From: Symbiodinium natans
Taxonomy: Eukaryota > Sar > Dinophyceae > Suessiales > Symbiodiniaceae
Assembly: GCA_905221605.1 (NCBI GenBank)
Contig: CAJNDS010002135.1
Span: 425,501-489,500, forward strand
Direction of reading: 5' to 3'
Length of the DNA stretch: 64,000 nt
The notes under the pieces were generated by a model. The model saw only the letters and a list, made by a program, of their open reading frames with translations, did no database searches and had not been told where the DNA came from. Of the stretch, positions 26,101 to 38,100 are shown piece after piece (positions within the stretch are counted from its first letter, which is position 1; each line of letters begins with the position of its first letter). The translations under genes were made by a program, and so were the position numbers.

Positions 26101-29100
26101 ACGAAATCATTCGCCTCAAGACCCCTCCCCCTTTGCACCCGCAGGGTTTGTTGTTTCTAGATAGACTTTCCGATGGTTCAACCGTAAGTTCTCAGCCCTA
26201 AACCCTAAAACCTAAACCCTAAACCCTTAACCCTAAACCCTAAACCCTAAACCCTAAACCCTAGAGGGAGCTTGAGCCTGAGCGTCGACTTCTCTTTTCG
26301 CTCCCAGGCTCGTGGTGGCCTCCGCCACCGTAGATGCCTTGGCCTTCCTGCCCTTCGCCCGAGCTCCGGGGATGCTTTGGGGGCTTCAGGGGTTCGGGGG
26401 GTTGGGGTTTTAGGGTTCAGGGTTCAGGGTTTAGGGTTTCGGGTTTAGGGTTTAGGGTTTAGGGTTTCGGGTTTAGGGTTTAGGGTTTAGGGCTTGGGTC
26501 AGTCCTTGCAGGGGAGCCTTCTGTGTCTAAACCCCACATCCTGCAAGCGAAGCCGAAGTTTCAGGGTTTCGAGCGTTAGGAGCCTAAGGTTTCAATGGGT
26601 GGCTGAGGACAAGAAACCCCAAAACGCCTGAACCCTAAACCCTAAACCCTAAACCCTAAACCCTAAACCCTAAACCCTAAACCCTAAACCCTAAACCCTA
26701 AACCCTAAACCCTAAACCCCCTAAACCCTAAACCCTAAACCCTAAACCCTAAACCCTAAACCCTAAACCCTAAACCCTAAACCCTAAACCCTAAACCCCA
26801 AACCCCTAACCCTAAACCCTAAACCCTAAACCCTAAACCCTAAAACCCTAAAACCCTAAACCCTAAATCCTAAATCCTAAACCCTAAACCCTAAACCCTA
26901 AACCCTAAAACCCTAAACCCTAAATCCCTAAACCCTAAAACCCCTAAAGACCTGAAAGCTCCAGAGGAACTTCTTCCGGAGGGGCGCCAAAGTTAGCGCA
27001 GGCCGCGCCCCCAAACTGCGTTCCTTTGCTGGGCGTTGGATTCTGGGGTTTAGGGTTTAGGGTTTGGGGTTTGGGGTTTAGGGTTTAGGGCTTGTAGGGC
27101 GTTTCGGGACTTTTCAGGTAAGCAAGGCTTCATTTTCCATGGGATTGAACCTTAAGCCCTCAAGCCCATGTCCCACAAAGTGGGTCAGTAGCATGTAGGG
27201 GGCAGATCCGCTTCTTCAGTCAAGGGATGAAGACTCGTGCCCCTAACGTTGTACCCCTAAATGTTACCCTGAATATACTCCTAGTATGGCCCTTACATTC
27301 CCTTAGGGATCCTTAAAAACGGGCCCCAAAACCCAAGGGTACAACCTTAAGGGTCCAAGCCAGTCCAAGGTAGAACCCCTAGACTCAGTAAGCCTAGAGA
27401 CCGCAGTGCACCCCAGAACCGCCTCCCTGAAGTAGCACCCGAAACTCCAAACCTATCCATGAGCCCTTTGCAAGCCCGGGGTTTAGGGTTTAGTGTTGGG
27501 CATCTGGAGTTATCTGGGTCTCAAGGGCTTGTGCAAAGTCAGCATCAAACGCGGCCATGGCATGCGACGGGGTCGCGTGGCTTCTTTTGTTCTGCAATTC
27601 ACAACGATCAAGCGTACAGCCATGATCTTTACACTGTACATGCTCTGGCTCCGTGCCGTTGTTTTGAACACATGTGCCCTATGGCATATACGTGACGGCT
27701 CAAGGGTCCATACGTAGCCAACCCCTTTGGTTTTGTACACACACGGCGGAGGCATGCGGCCCACGTACTTCCCTGACTCCTTCAAGTCACTCCCGCGCAT
27801 CAACACTCCTCCTCGTTTTGGAAGCTCTGACAAAATGTCATCTTCGATGCGCTTCTTGGCCCGGTTCTTCAAGGGGAGGATCTCCAAAAGGGAGACGATA
27901 GTACAGGGGGTATCCCTCTGCACAACATGTACAATATCGCAACTTCCGAAGTCTCTCCTTGTTCGCATGCCTCAAGCCATAACACTCTTGCCGAACGTGA
28001 ACTCGATCTCCATGCTCCGCAACATAGAGCGCCGCCGACAAACCTCGGAAAGTCAGCTTCTCTTTTGCTGCACGGGCCGTTGTTATACTGTTTTCTTCCT
28101 GTTGTTCTGGCACCAGTGATGTAGACGACGAGGACGCCTGCTGCCTCGCTGCTGGCGGGCAAGCCGGGGCTGATGACACACCCTCTGACTGCATTTCCTC
28201 CTCCTCCGCACTCGCCAGTTCACGCTGTAGGGCTCGAGCTGCTTGATCCCTTATCTTTGCTAGTCTTCTGGCCCTTTTTGCGCGTGCTTCTTCACGATCT
28301 CCCCACATCCACGTAGCCAGGCCCTTCAGGAATTCCCATACTCCAAGCAAAGCCACACCGCCGACTACCACACAGACGTAGAACTCCAAACTTCCATCCA
28401 ACTCCACCGGCTTCTTGAACTCCTTCTCGGCGTCCGCTCCCTTCACCATTGTCATTGCCAACATCATCGCCATGATCTTCACTGCCTCAAGCTTTGACAC
28501 CGCATTCGCTGGTCGGCTTTCACTGACATCGTGCTCCTTGGCGAACTCATCTGCCGAAACCATGCCCCAAAGGCGCCGGAGTACAAGTAGTCTGGCAGCT
28601 GGAACTGGCTTGGTCCCCAAATCTGCTGGTTGCCCTTCTCCAGGTTCGTGATGTAGGGATATCCGCTGAGCGAGCACCTCTTGGCGAAGGTACCTCGCCC
28701 TCACCCGGAGGTGACGAGTCTTCCAAGTACCCGGTGCGGTACTTGCAAGTCCCAGAGCAGCAGTGTTGTCGACCTTGATGGCCTGGCCCACATCGCTCTG
28801 CACCTCCGTGGCCCACGCCTGGATGCCCAGGCCTAGCTGGTGCGCGGCAATCAGCTCGTACAACTCTGACTCCGCCGTAGACAGCGTTATCAGAGCTTGT
28901 TTTGTCATTCTCCACGCTACGAAGCCTCCGAAGAGCGATACGGCGCTGCAGCCAAAGGATTTTCCGCTCCCCGGGGCGAAGCTTGCATCCGAGAAAGTCT
29001 CCACCGCCTGCTGCGACCCACGATAGACCAAGCCAATCTCCGGGGTGTCGAGGAGGTAACGACGCACCTGGTGCGCCAACCGCACCGCAGCTTCTGGTTT

Positions 29101-32100
29101 GCGGGTCGCCATCCCACACACATAGCTCGTGGCAAAGCTGATGTCTGGCCTAGTACGCGTGGCCAGCCATAGCAATTCTCCAGCGGCTGTTTGGGCTGCT
29201 CGAATACCCTCTTGATCCACGCCACACTCTTCTTCCTCATCTTCTTCCCACTGCGGGATGAGCTCTTTCGTCGCCGGCACCTTCGAGGGTTTTTCGGACT
29301 CCATCCCACACTCTCGAACCAGGTCTGCGATGTACCCACCCTGGCTGATGTGGTAGTGGACCTCATCTCCACAGCAGCGGCTTCGCACCTCCATTCCGAG
29401 GTAACGGACAGGCCTTTGGCCTACCCATTCCAACTCCGAGCATTTCCATCCTTCACCATCACCTTCTCCTTGGGTGAGCCAGGCATACATGCTCTTGATT
29501 TCATCATTCTTGCCCAGGAACATCACGTCATCCACGTAGACGATCATCATTGCCAATGTTTCCGTTTCATCATCTACGGGCACCAACCTCCACACCGCGG
29601 GGTCCGTGTCCATCTGGGCAGACTTACACTCCCTTTCTCCCACGCGAATCCTTGCCTTCTTGATGCGTCGATCGCGAAAATTCCCCCACAATCGCGGCGC
29701 TTCCTTCAAGCCGTACAGAAGCCTTTCGACCAGGTAGGCAGTGTTTGGAGGAGCACACCCCGCATCCACCACAACCTTGGGGACTGTGATGGCATATCGC
29801 ACACTGGACTCTGACATCGGCGTCAGAGTAAATGCCGAATTGATGTCCGTAACTGCCGCGCTCCATTTCCTTTGGGCCGCAAACGCCAGGCCACAGCGTA
29901 GGCTCTCTGCGCTGGCGGCAGACGTGAACACCTCGGTGTCTCCCTTGATGTAGTTGCCGCAGATGACCAGTCTCGTCTTTCTCTTGTACATGCTGTTCTC
30001 GGCAATTACCTCTTTGTCAGGCGTCCTCCTTTCCTCATCTCCACCATCTTGCACGACCGGCACCGCAGCGGCATCAGGAGGCTTCACTGTGTGCACCGTC
30101 TTGGCCGGGACCAATGTTATTTCTCCTTGGTCTTGTAGCCGCTTCGCATCAGAGAGGGGAATCGGGACCAGGGTGCCATTGCCCGTCAAGTGGCCGACCT
30201 CCTTGGATATGCTTGGCACCCACACGGGTAAATGTGTCTTCACCTCTGGAAGTGCTACTGTGTGCGTCACGGTGAGGGGCTCCTTCAGGTTTCTCAGGAT
30301 GTCCTCCACGTTTTCCGTGGTAGCATCCGCCGCCACCTTTGCAAGGCGAACTCCCCTTTCCCTTATCTCCTTGAGGGACTTCTCTTCTCGCTCGCACACG
30401 TCATTGGACAAGATCTCCTGGACGAAGTCTAACTCCTCCTCTGCGTCAACCAACCTTTCATTCATCTCCACGTCAATGCCCTCGCCTCCTTCTTCTCTTT
30501 GATCCGCGCAAGCAGCTTCATGGATGATGAACGCCTTTAACGCCATAGCCCTTTCTTCCCAATACCTCTTTTCCTCCTTATTCATAGGCAATGTAGGCAT
30601 CGGGGATAGGATCTCTTCCTTGACGTTCTCCTCCTCAGGCTGGTATCGCATCGACCAACTCGTGCTCAAGCTCACCTTTCCCCCGGGGATCATCAACACA
30701 TCCTCTCTTCTCCCACCACATTCTTTGCCATGGCCCTCACGTTGAGTAGCATCCTCCCCATTGCTCGTTGATGGCTCCAAGCCCCAACATCCCAAGCTCT
30801 TCAAGTACTCCACCTTGTCGACATCCAGCTTGTGCGCTCCCGCAATCGTGAAGCCAACCACCAACATCCGAGGACCACTTTCTCCAAGGACTGGCTCATG
30901 TAGCCTCGATGGGTTCACCTTCACAGGCCTCGTGAATTCTATCACTTGCCCAGGCACTTCCTTTCCGTTGACGCATCGTGTCTGGTACTCGCCCTTGAAC
31001 TCGTCCCCCACCTTCAGCTCCTGCCAGACCCCACTTCCCTTTGTCACCGCCAACGGGGACACCAAATTGCTCGACTCCTTTTTGTTGTAGCTATCCCTGT
31101 GGATTGGCATAACGGCATTCTTTACCAGGACGATCGACGTGAAGCCTTCTCCCGGGAAGTCATGGCGTAGCAGTTCACAAGCCGCTTCCACCTCCTTCTC
31201 ATACTTCTTTGTCGCGTTGGTAACATTCACGATGCCGCCATGTTGGTATGCGCCAAGCGTCAGGTACGCCACATCGTCCGATGTCATTGAGCTCTCTCGA
31301 AGCTGTGGTCGCTTAGCAATCGCCTCCTTGCTAGACCAGATTGTAGAAGCCATCAATGTCTCCACCAGTTGCTTTCTCCCCCCATCTTGATGAACTTTCA
31401 GCTCCCGAACTTCTGGGTCCCGCAAGGTGGTCTTCCCCCGAACTCTTCTCCCGGGTTCCACTAAGTCCACAGCATACTCAGGAGGCATCTCCTCAATGTA
31501 CTCGTCGTCCCGGACCAGGCGGATATGCAAAGTCCTCAGCCAAGTCCCATCCTGTAGCAAGACCACATGTCCTTCACGAACGTCTTCCGTAGGGCCCAGA
31601 TAGATTCCCTTTTCCCACCTGAGGTCGAAAGGTCCATGGTCCTTCTTCGACTTGATCCACACCTCGGAACCAAAGCGCACCTTCTTCGCGGGCCTTGCCA
31701 GCATTCTCCTGTTATGCGCATCACACGCCTCCTTCATCGCACATGGCCAGTACTTCTTCTCCACGTTCTTGGCGCTCAACAAAAGGCGTGCCTTAGCTTT
31801 CAACCATTTCACTCCTCCTTCAGCGACCGCGTTCTGGGAAGGCGCACAACCTTCCGTGAATGTCTGGAAGACGTCCCTCTCCCGACACCACTTTTGTAAT
31901 GGCTTGGTACGGAACTCCTTGGCCCTGTCCGAGTGGCTTCGGGACAACGGCATGCCACTCGCCTTCAGCGTGACATAGATGTCCTGGACTGCCTCTAGGA
32001 TCTCCTTCCCGCGGTGCTTCTCCAATGGGATTGCAAATCGAAGGGTCTGAAACTCCATGGGCCTTTTCAAATCCCCGACCAGCTTCTTCCACTTTTCTTC

Positions 32101-35100
32101 TTGCGCCTTTATCTCTCCATCTCCTTCATGCTCTCCAGGTTCTTCTTCCTCTTCCTCTTCGTAGGTCTTGAACCATTCGTTTCCCTCCTCCTCAGCTTCG
32201 CCTCGGGGATCACCACCTGAATCTGGAGAGACTGCTTCTGGAACGCCACTTGGATCTGGAGAGACTGCTTCTGGAACGCCACCTGGATCTGGAGAGACTG
32301 CTTTTGGAACGCCACCTGGATCTGGAGAGACTGCTTCTGGAACGCCACTTGGATCTGGAGAGACTGCTTTTGGAACGCCGCCTGGATCTGGAGAGACTGC
32401 TTCTGGAACGCCACTTGGATCTGGAGAGACTGCTTCTGGAACGCCACCTGGAGGTATTGGCTCGTCCTTCCGCACAGAGTATCCCTTCGGGTACACATAT
32501 GTACCGGCCAGCACGAAACGATACCTTCGTCCCTTCTTCTCATCCACTCCCTGGTCTCTGAACGCCCCTGCAATGTCCAGACTCAGTACATAGGCATCCC
32601 TGTGAAGCACCTTCCTCGCCGGTCTCCCTGTCCCCGACGCTGCCAGGCACACCGAGCAGTCCCTTCTGTACGGCCAGTGTCCGGCATCGAGATGCTCTCT
32701 CCATTCCGCCGTCTCCTTGGCTGACATGGCCCTTGCTTGAACCACACTTCCTCGAAGCCTTCTTTGCAAGAGTGCCCTCGCAATCTCTTTCCGCAGACCC
32801 GGTGCCCACGCTGCCATTGCCGATGACGAAGTAGGCTTTGGAACCTCCCGGCGTGTGTCCCTAGCATGAAGGTTCAAGTCCATGTTCGCCAAAAACACCG
32901 AAGGTTTCCGTTGCTCATGACCATATGCCCCTTGATCAAACTGGTACTTCTCGAGGTCCACCTCGTCCTTCAGCGCCCTCATGAAGTGCGTCCTCCAGAT
33001 CGACGGACATATCGCCCACAGGTCTGACTCAGGATCAAGGAATTCCCTTGGGTCCTCCGGGTGCTCCATGCCAAAGTCGACCTTATCAAATCTCCACTCC
33101 TCCTTATCGTCCTCGCCACAGCCAGCCTCTGCCACCAGCCACAGCCAGACCATTCTCAAGATCAGGAGGTTGTCACCCTTGACCAGCGCCTCATCTTCTG
33201 CGCATAGGTGAGGAAGACCCCATAGGAATTGGTCTGATCTCACCGGCCTCGGCATCCTTGCAGCCTTTCTTTCTAGTTCACGATGTCGAAGTAGGGAAAA
33301 CGTCCTACACGGAGGCCCCCCGACAACTGCCTTGATCCTGCCCTGCGCCGCTGCCCATAGCAAGAAGGCGTACAGCTCATTGTCCAACAAGTCCCAACCC
33401 GCAGCGACGTCGATCTCCAAGGTCTCGCATGCCGCCTGCTTGATAGGGTCTCCCTTGACCCCTGGGCCAGCGAACAAGTGAACCACCCATTCAGGTGCCC
33501 TCCATAACTGCCTCCGTCTCGCTCTGTTCAACGGCATCTTCTTCAGAAGCTTCCAGGCTGCCTGTGGGGAATCCGGGATCATCTCCACGATCTTGCCCTT
33601 TTCCTCCACCGGAACATGCTGCATAAACGGGGCCTCAAACACTGCTCTCAGCCCATCCGCCTTATCCCCTGACCGCACATACTCCTGAAGATAGCCCTTC
33701 CAGTCCGTAGGCCTTTTCTGCTTGGCTGCCATGATCGCCGCCTTGAGCTCCACCATGGACTTGAGGCTTGCCTCCACAGACTGCGACTCCAATTCTGCTA
33801 TCAGCCTCAACGCGTCACATTCTCGAACCTCCGGGCACGATGATCTTGTAAACACCTGAATCTCCGGGCGAGATTCATGACGAAGACGGCAACCCTTGCT
33901 GTTCCACACGAACTCATAGCCCAGGGATTTGACCAAGGAACCCAAGGGAACTATTGGCTGAGCCTCATCTGCCAGGATCACACCGCTGTTGGTTTGAGGA
34001 AGCTTGACTCTCTGGTCTCCTGCTAGCGTTACCTCCGCCTTGATGCAGCCGTCAAGCTCACTTTGTGATGTTGCCGGGCGTAGCGCATGAGTAGCTCCTG
34101 AATCCAAGAGCCCCATCCTCCCATCATCTTCCTCACCACGTACCCCACAACTCCTTAAGGCAGTATCCCAGTCCAGGCCCTTCTTCAACGAGGGAATGTC
34201 CTTCATGTTGCGCTCGGGGCACTGCATGGCCTTCATCGTCGGAGCCTTTTGCTGCCCCTCAATGAAAGCCTTCATCATTCGGTGCGCATTCTCCAGAAGC
34301 TGATCCACGGGCACTCCTTGCACAGGGTCCTCTGCAGCCACACTCGACGAACTTGACGAGGTTGGTACCGTCGTTGTCGCCGTAGACAAAGTTTCCGCAG
34401 CCTCCATCACCTTCTGGATCGTTGGAGTCTCTTGCGCTCCATCACTTCGCTTCGGTGACCCGGCCCCCGTCTTTGTTGTATTCGAAGAGGTTGGCGTGTC
34501 AGTCTTCGCCTTCGTAGGACAGCTCTTCGAAGTGTGCTGCTTGCTCCCGCATGTCCAGCACCTTTCCCTCTTTTCCTTGTCCATGATGTGCTCGAACTTA
34601 CACGATTTCCCCCGCCTGCACCCCTCGTCCGTCAGGAAGAACTTACAGGGCTTCTGTTGTCCGCCTTGAGGAACACCTTCACGGACTCCACCTTGCGCTT
34701 CAGGTGTCTTTCCACCGATTGCTTTCATCCTGGGATTAACCGGGCTGTTGCTGCTTCCATCACCTGTTTGTGCGTTCCCTTTCTTTGGTGCCCTTCGCAT
34801 AGCCAGCTGCTCGAACTCTGCCAGGTACGCACGGTGGATAGCCAACACGCCATCAGCAGAAGGAGTGATGTCGACCTTGAGGTGGTACCTGAGGAGCTGC
34901 GTCCGAAACGTCACCTCTGAGTTCTCCTGCAAGGGCTTGCGCACCAACCCATCCAGCGCCTTCAGGAGGATCGAAGGGTCTGGGGTAATCAACGACAGGT
35001 CACCCGCTCGCTGAAACACACGATGCCAGTGCCGCAACAGCTCCACGGCTTCTTGCGGAGAACCTGCAGACCCTGGTTCTTCGAGTCGACGCAGCAACTG

Positions 35101-38100
35101 CGACTTCTCTGTCGCAGACCCAGGACGGTAAAGCACCATCAGCCTGCACAGAACTTCCAGGGTAGATCTCGCTCGGGTCGCCACAAGTTCACGCCTGATC
35201 TCCTCCGGGACTGCGCCAAGGATCAAGCTTGCCCCCCTCCTGTCCACTCGAGTCCACCTGGATTCCATCAGGTCCTTTGAAGCCACCGGCTTCATGGCAA
35301 TCCTGGCAAACTGGTCTGCGGCCTGGTACTTGTCGTAGTAGGTTTGGGCTGCCTCCCTGACTAACCCCCACCATTCAGCTGAGCCTGCACTGATGTCACT
35401 CATGGCATTCTCTAAGCAGTGCAACCAGTCTCCGAAATCCACTGAGGCCGTGTCGCTCATCTCTGGCAACTTGGGGACTTCTATCGACACCCGGCCTACC
35501 TCCTCCTGGATCTTGGACCCCTTTCCCGAGATCACCCTTTCGAGGCCCTCCAGGAGCCGGTGGGGCTTCAGGGTGCGTTGTTCCTTCCCCAACAGCACCT
35601 TGCACACGTGAAGGGACCCCAGCATTGCCACTCCTCGGCACAACGTCGAGCGGCCTCATTGTTGTTGGAGCAACTGCCTTAGCACTCCCTCCATGAAGAT
35701 ATCCTCCATATACTTCAGGCTCTCCAACCGGTCCCTCTGGCACCTCCTCGAAGCCAACACGCCGAACGCCTGCAGGTAAATCTGGTGGCCTGTCTGTCGG
35801 AGAAAAGGGGTTTGCCGTCGCTCTAGCCTGACTCTCCACTGCTGCCGACACCGATGACATACTCAGTGCTACTGCTGAACCCGACACCGGAGGCATACTC
35901 AAGGACGTTGTTGCTGGACCCGACACCGGAGGCGTACTCAAGGACGTTGCTGCTGGGCCCGACACCAGAGGCATACTCAAGGACGTGGTTGCTAAGCCCG
36001 ACACCTGAGGCATACTCAAGGACGTGGTTGCTAGGCCCGACACCGGAGGCATACTCAAGGACACTGCTGCTGGGCCCGACACCGGAGGCATACTCAAGGA
36101 CGCTGCTGCTGGGCCCGACACCGGATGCATACTCAAGGATGCTTCTGCTGGGCCCGACACCGAAGCCGCCCTCAACCTTTGCACCTCAAGGCGCAACTGA
36201 CTGGCTTCTTGCCTGCTCGTTTCAAGCTGTCCCAAGATCCCTTGCATCTGGCGCCGCACCTCTGCCTCCACGGCCTCCCTTGTGCTTTCTCCAGAGCTTC
36301 CTTCTCCAGAACGCGACCCTCCAGCTCCACCTCCATAAAGCAACGGAGCCCTCCCTTCCATGTCTTGAAGCTGCCTCCATTGCTCCCTTGAAAACAGAGC
36401 ATCTTCCCTCGCTCCTTCAGACGGAGGCGAAGCCACAGTCCTTTGTCTCACTCTTGACGTCGGGGGACTCGGAAACGGCGACGGTGGCCACAAAGGTCCC
36501 GCCGCCTGCTGCGACCTCATCTCCTGGAAAAACGTCCCAATCCGCTGCACCCACGTTGGCAAGTTCCTTCGCGTTCCAAAGGCCTCCATACTCCAAGCTG
36601 CAGCTTCTGACATGTTCGCATCACCAGTTCTCACAGCGCCCATCACCAAGGCTTGAGCTCCTTGCCCAACCACAGGCCCGTCCTCCCCTACAGCCGGCAT
36701 CACCATCTCGGCTCCTTGCCGCTGTTCCGGGGTTCGCTGCCCCCAGGACTGCTCCATCTGGTGACCAGGAGATGCCACCGCCATTGCCCTCAGTGCCAAC
36801 GATGTCTCACCAACGCCCGACCTCTGAGAACTTCCCAGCTCGATCTTCACGTGCGCTAGCAGTATTTGGGCCATACCCTGTTGGGCATCTGGAGTTATCT
36901 GGGTCTCAAGGGCTTGTGCAAAGTCAGCATCAAACGCGGCCATGGCATGCGACGGGGTCGCGTGGCTTCTTTTGTTCTGCAATTCACAACGATCAAGCGT
37001 ACAGCCATGATCTTTACACTGTACATGCTCTGGCTCCGTGCCGTTGTTTTGAACACATGTGCCCTATGGCATATACGTGACGGCTCAAGGGTCCATACGT
37101 AGCCAACCCCTTTGGTTTTGTACACACACGGCGGAGGCATGCGGCCCACGTACTTCCCTGACTCCTTCAAGTCACTCCCGCGCATCAACAGTTTAGGGTT
37201 TCGGGTTTCGGGTGAAAAGAGACCCTTCCAATCTCTGGCCAATTTGGGGCTGGCAGGTGGGCGCCCCAAAGTCTAAAGCCCTCAAGATCAGGGGGGGCAC
37301 CTCAAAAGCCCCTTAGCCCAAAGCGCTACACTCACACTCTGCTACACTCTACTACACTCTACCTACACTCTACCTACACTCTATTGCACTCTACACTCTG
37401 CTACACTCTACTAGCACTCTACTATTCTCCACTGCACTCTGTTACCTTCGGCTACACTCTGCTCCACTCTACTACATTCTGCTACACTCTGCTACACTCT
37501 ACTACACTCTACTGCACTCTACTACACTCTACTGCATTCTGTGACACTCGACTACAGTCTGCTACACTCTCAAGACTTTTCCTATCATGCCAAAATGGCA
37601 GCCAGAAAGATACCTTTTTGTCGTGCCAAGCCACTGCTTGTGAACCGTCTTTCGAGCTTGTGCCTGCTTATAATACTGAGCCTGGCAGGACTCGAACCTG
37701 CAATCTTTGGTTCCGGAGACCAATTGTGAGGTAAGACAGTTGCAGAGTGTACTCTTCTTCTTCTCTCTTGTTTTGTTACGCTGCTTCGTGGCATAAGCCC
37801 CCTACGGGGATCGAGCCCGTGACCATACGCTTACGGAGCGCATGCTCTGCAAACCCTAAACCCCAAACCCCAAACCCTAAACCCTAAACCCTAATTCCTA
37901 ACCGCCCAGCACCGCCGCCCAAGCGGCCACGACTCCGGGGCTGGGACGACGAGACCGGCGAGGTGGCTGAAAGTGCTGGGGGGGGGCGGGGATTGGAAGG
38001 TTTAGGGGTTTAGGGTTTAGGGTTTAGGCCCTAAACCCTAAACTTCCCTAAACTTTAGGGTTTAGCAAATAAATGTTATAGGGTTGTAGGGTTAACAGTT

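Larger units (their letters stand above)
27494..37190 (-). mobile_element. Full-length Copia-type LTR retrotransposon, 9,697 bp
   Basis: Two 312-bp LTRs (27494-27805 and 36879-37190) begin TGTTG and end CAACA and appear identical by eye. On the minus strand the order is 5' LTR, gag ORF, long gag-pol polyprotein, purine-rich tract, 3' LTR. Integrase precedes reverse transcriptase, as in Ty1/copia (Pseudoviridae-like) elements. It sits within a TTTAGGG stretch in antisense inside intron 11 of the helicase gene. The flanks are tttag on the left and gttta on the right, so a 5-bp target duplication is possible but blurred by the repetitive target. Identical LTRs and an open polyprotein imply a very recent, possibly still competent, insertion. 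Confidence 0.95.

Noticed and set aside
27690-27735. Relic of the dinoflagellate spliced leader in the LTR
   Set aside because: 'ggctcaag' and 'cgtagccaa' occur near each other but in the wrong order, so this is probably chance.
30232-32593. Several plus-strand frames of 66-141 codons
   Set aside because: All lie antisense to the intact Copia polyprotein.
35854-37080. 408-codon plus-strand open frame
   Set aside because: It lies antisense to the Copia gag leader, follows the 39-bp repeat and runs into the LTR; a shadow frame.
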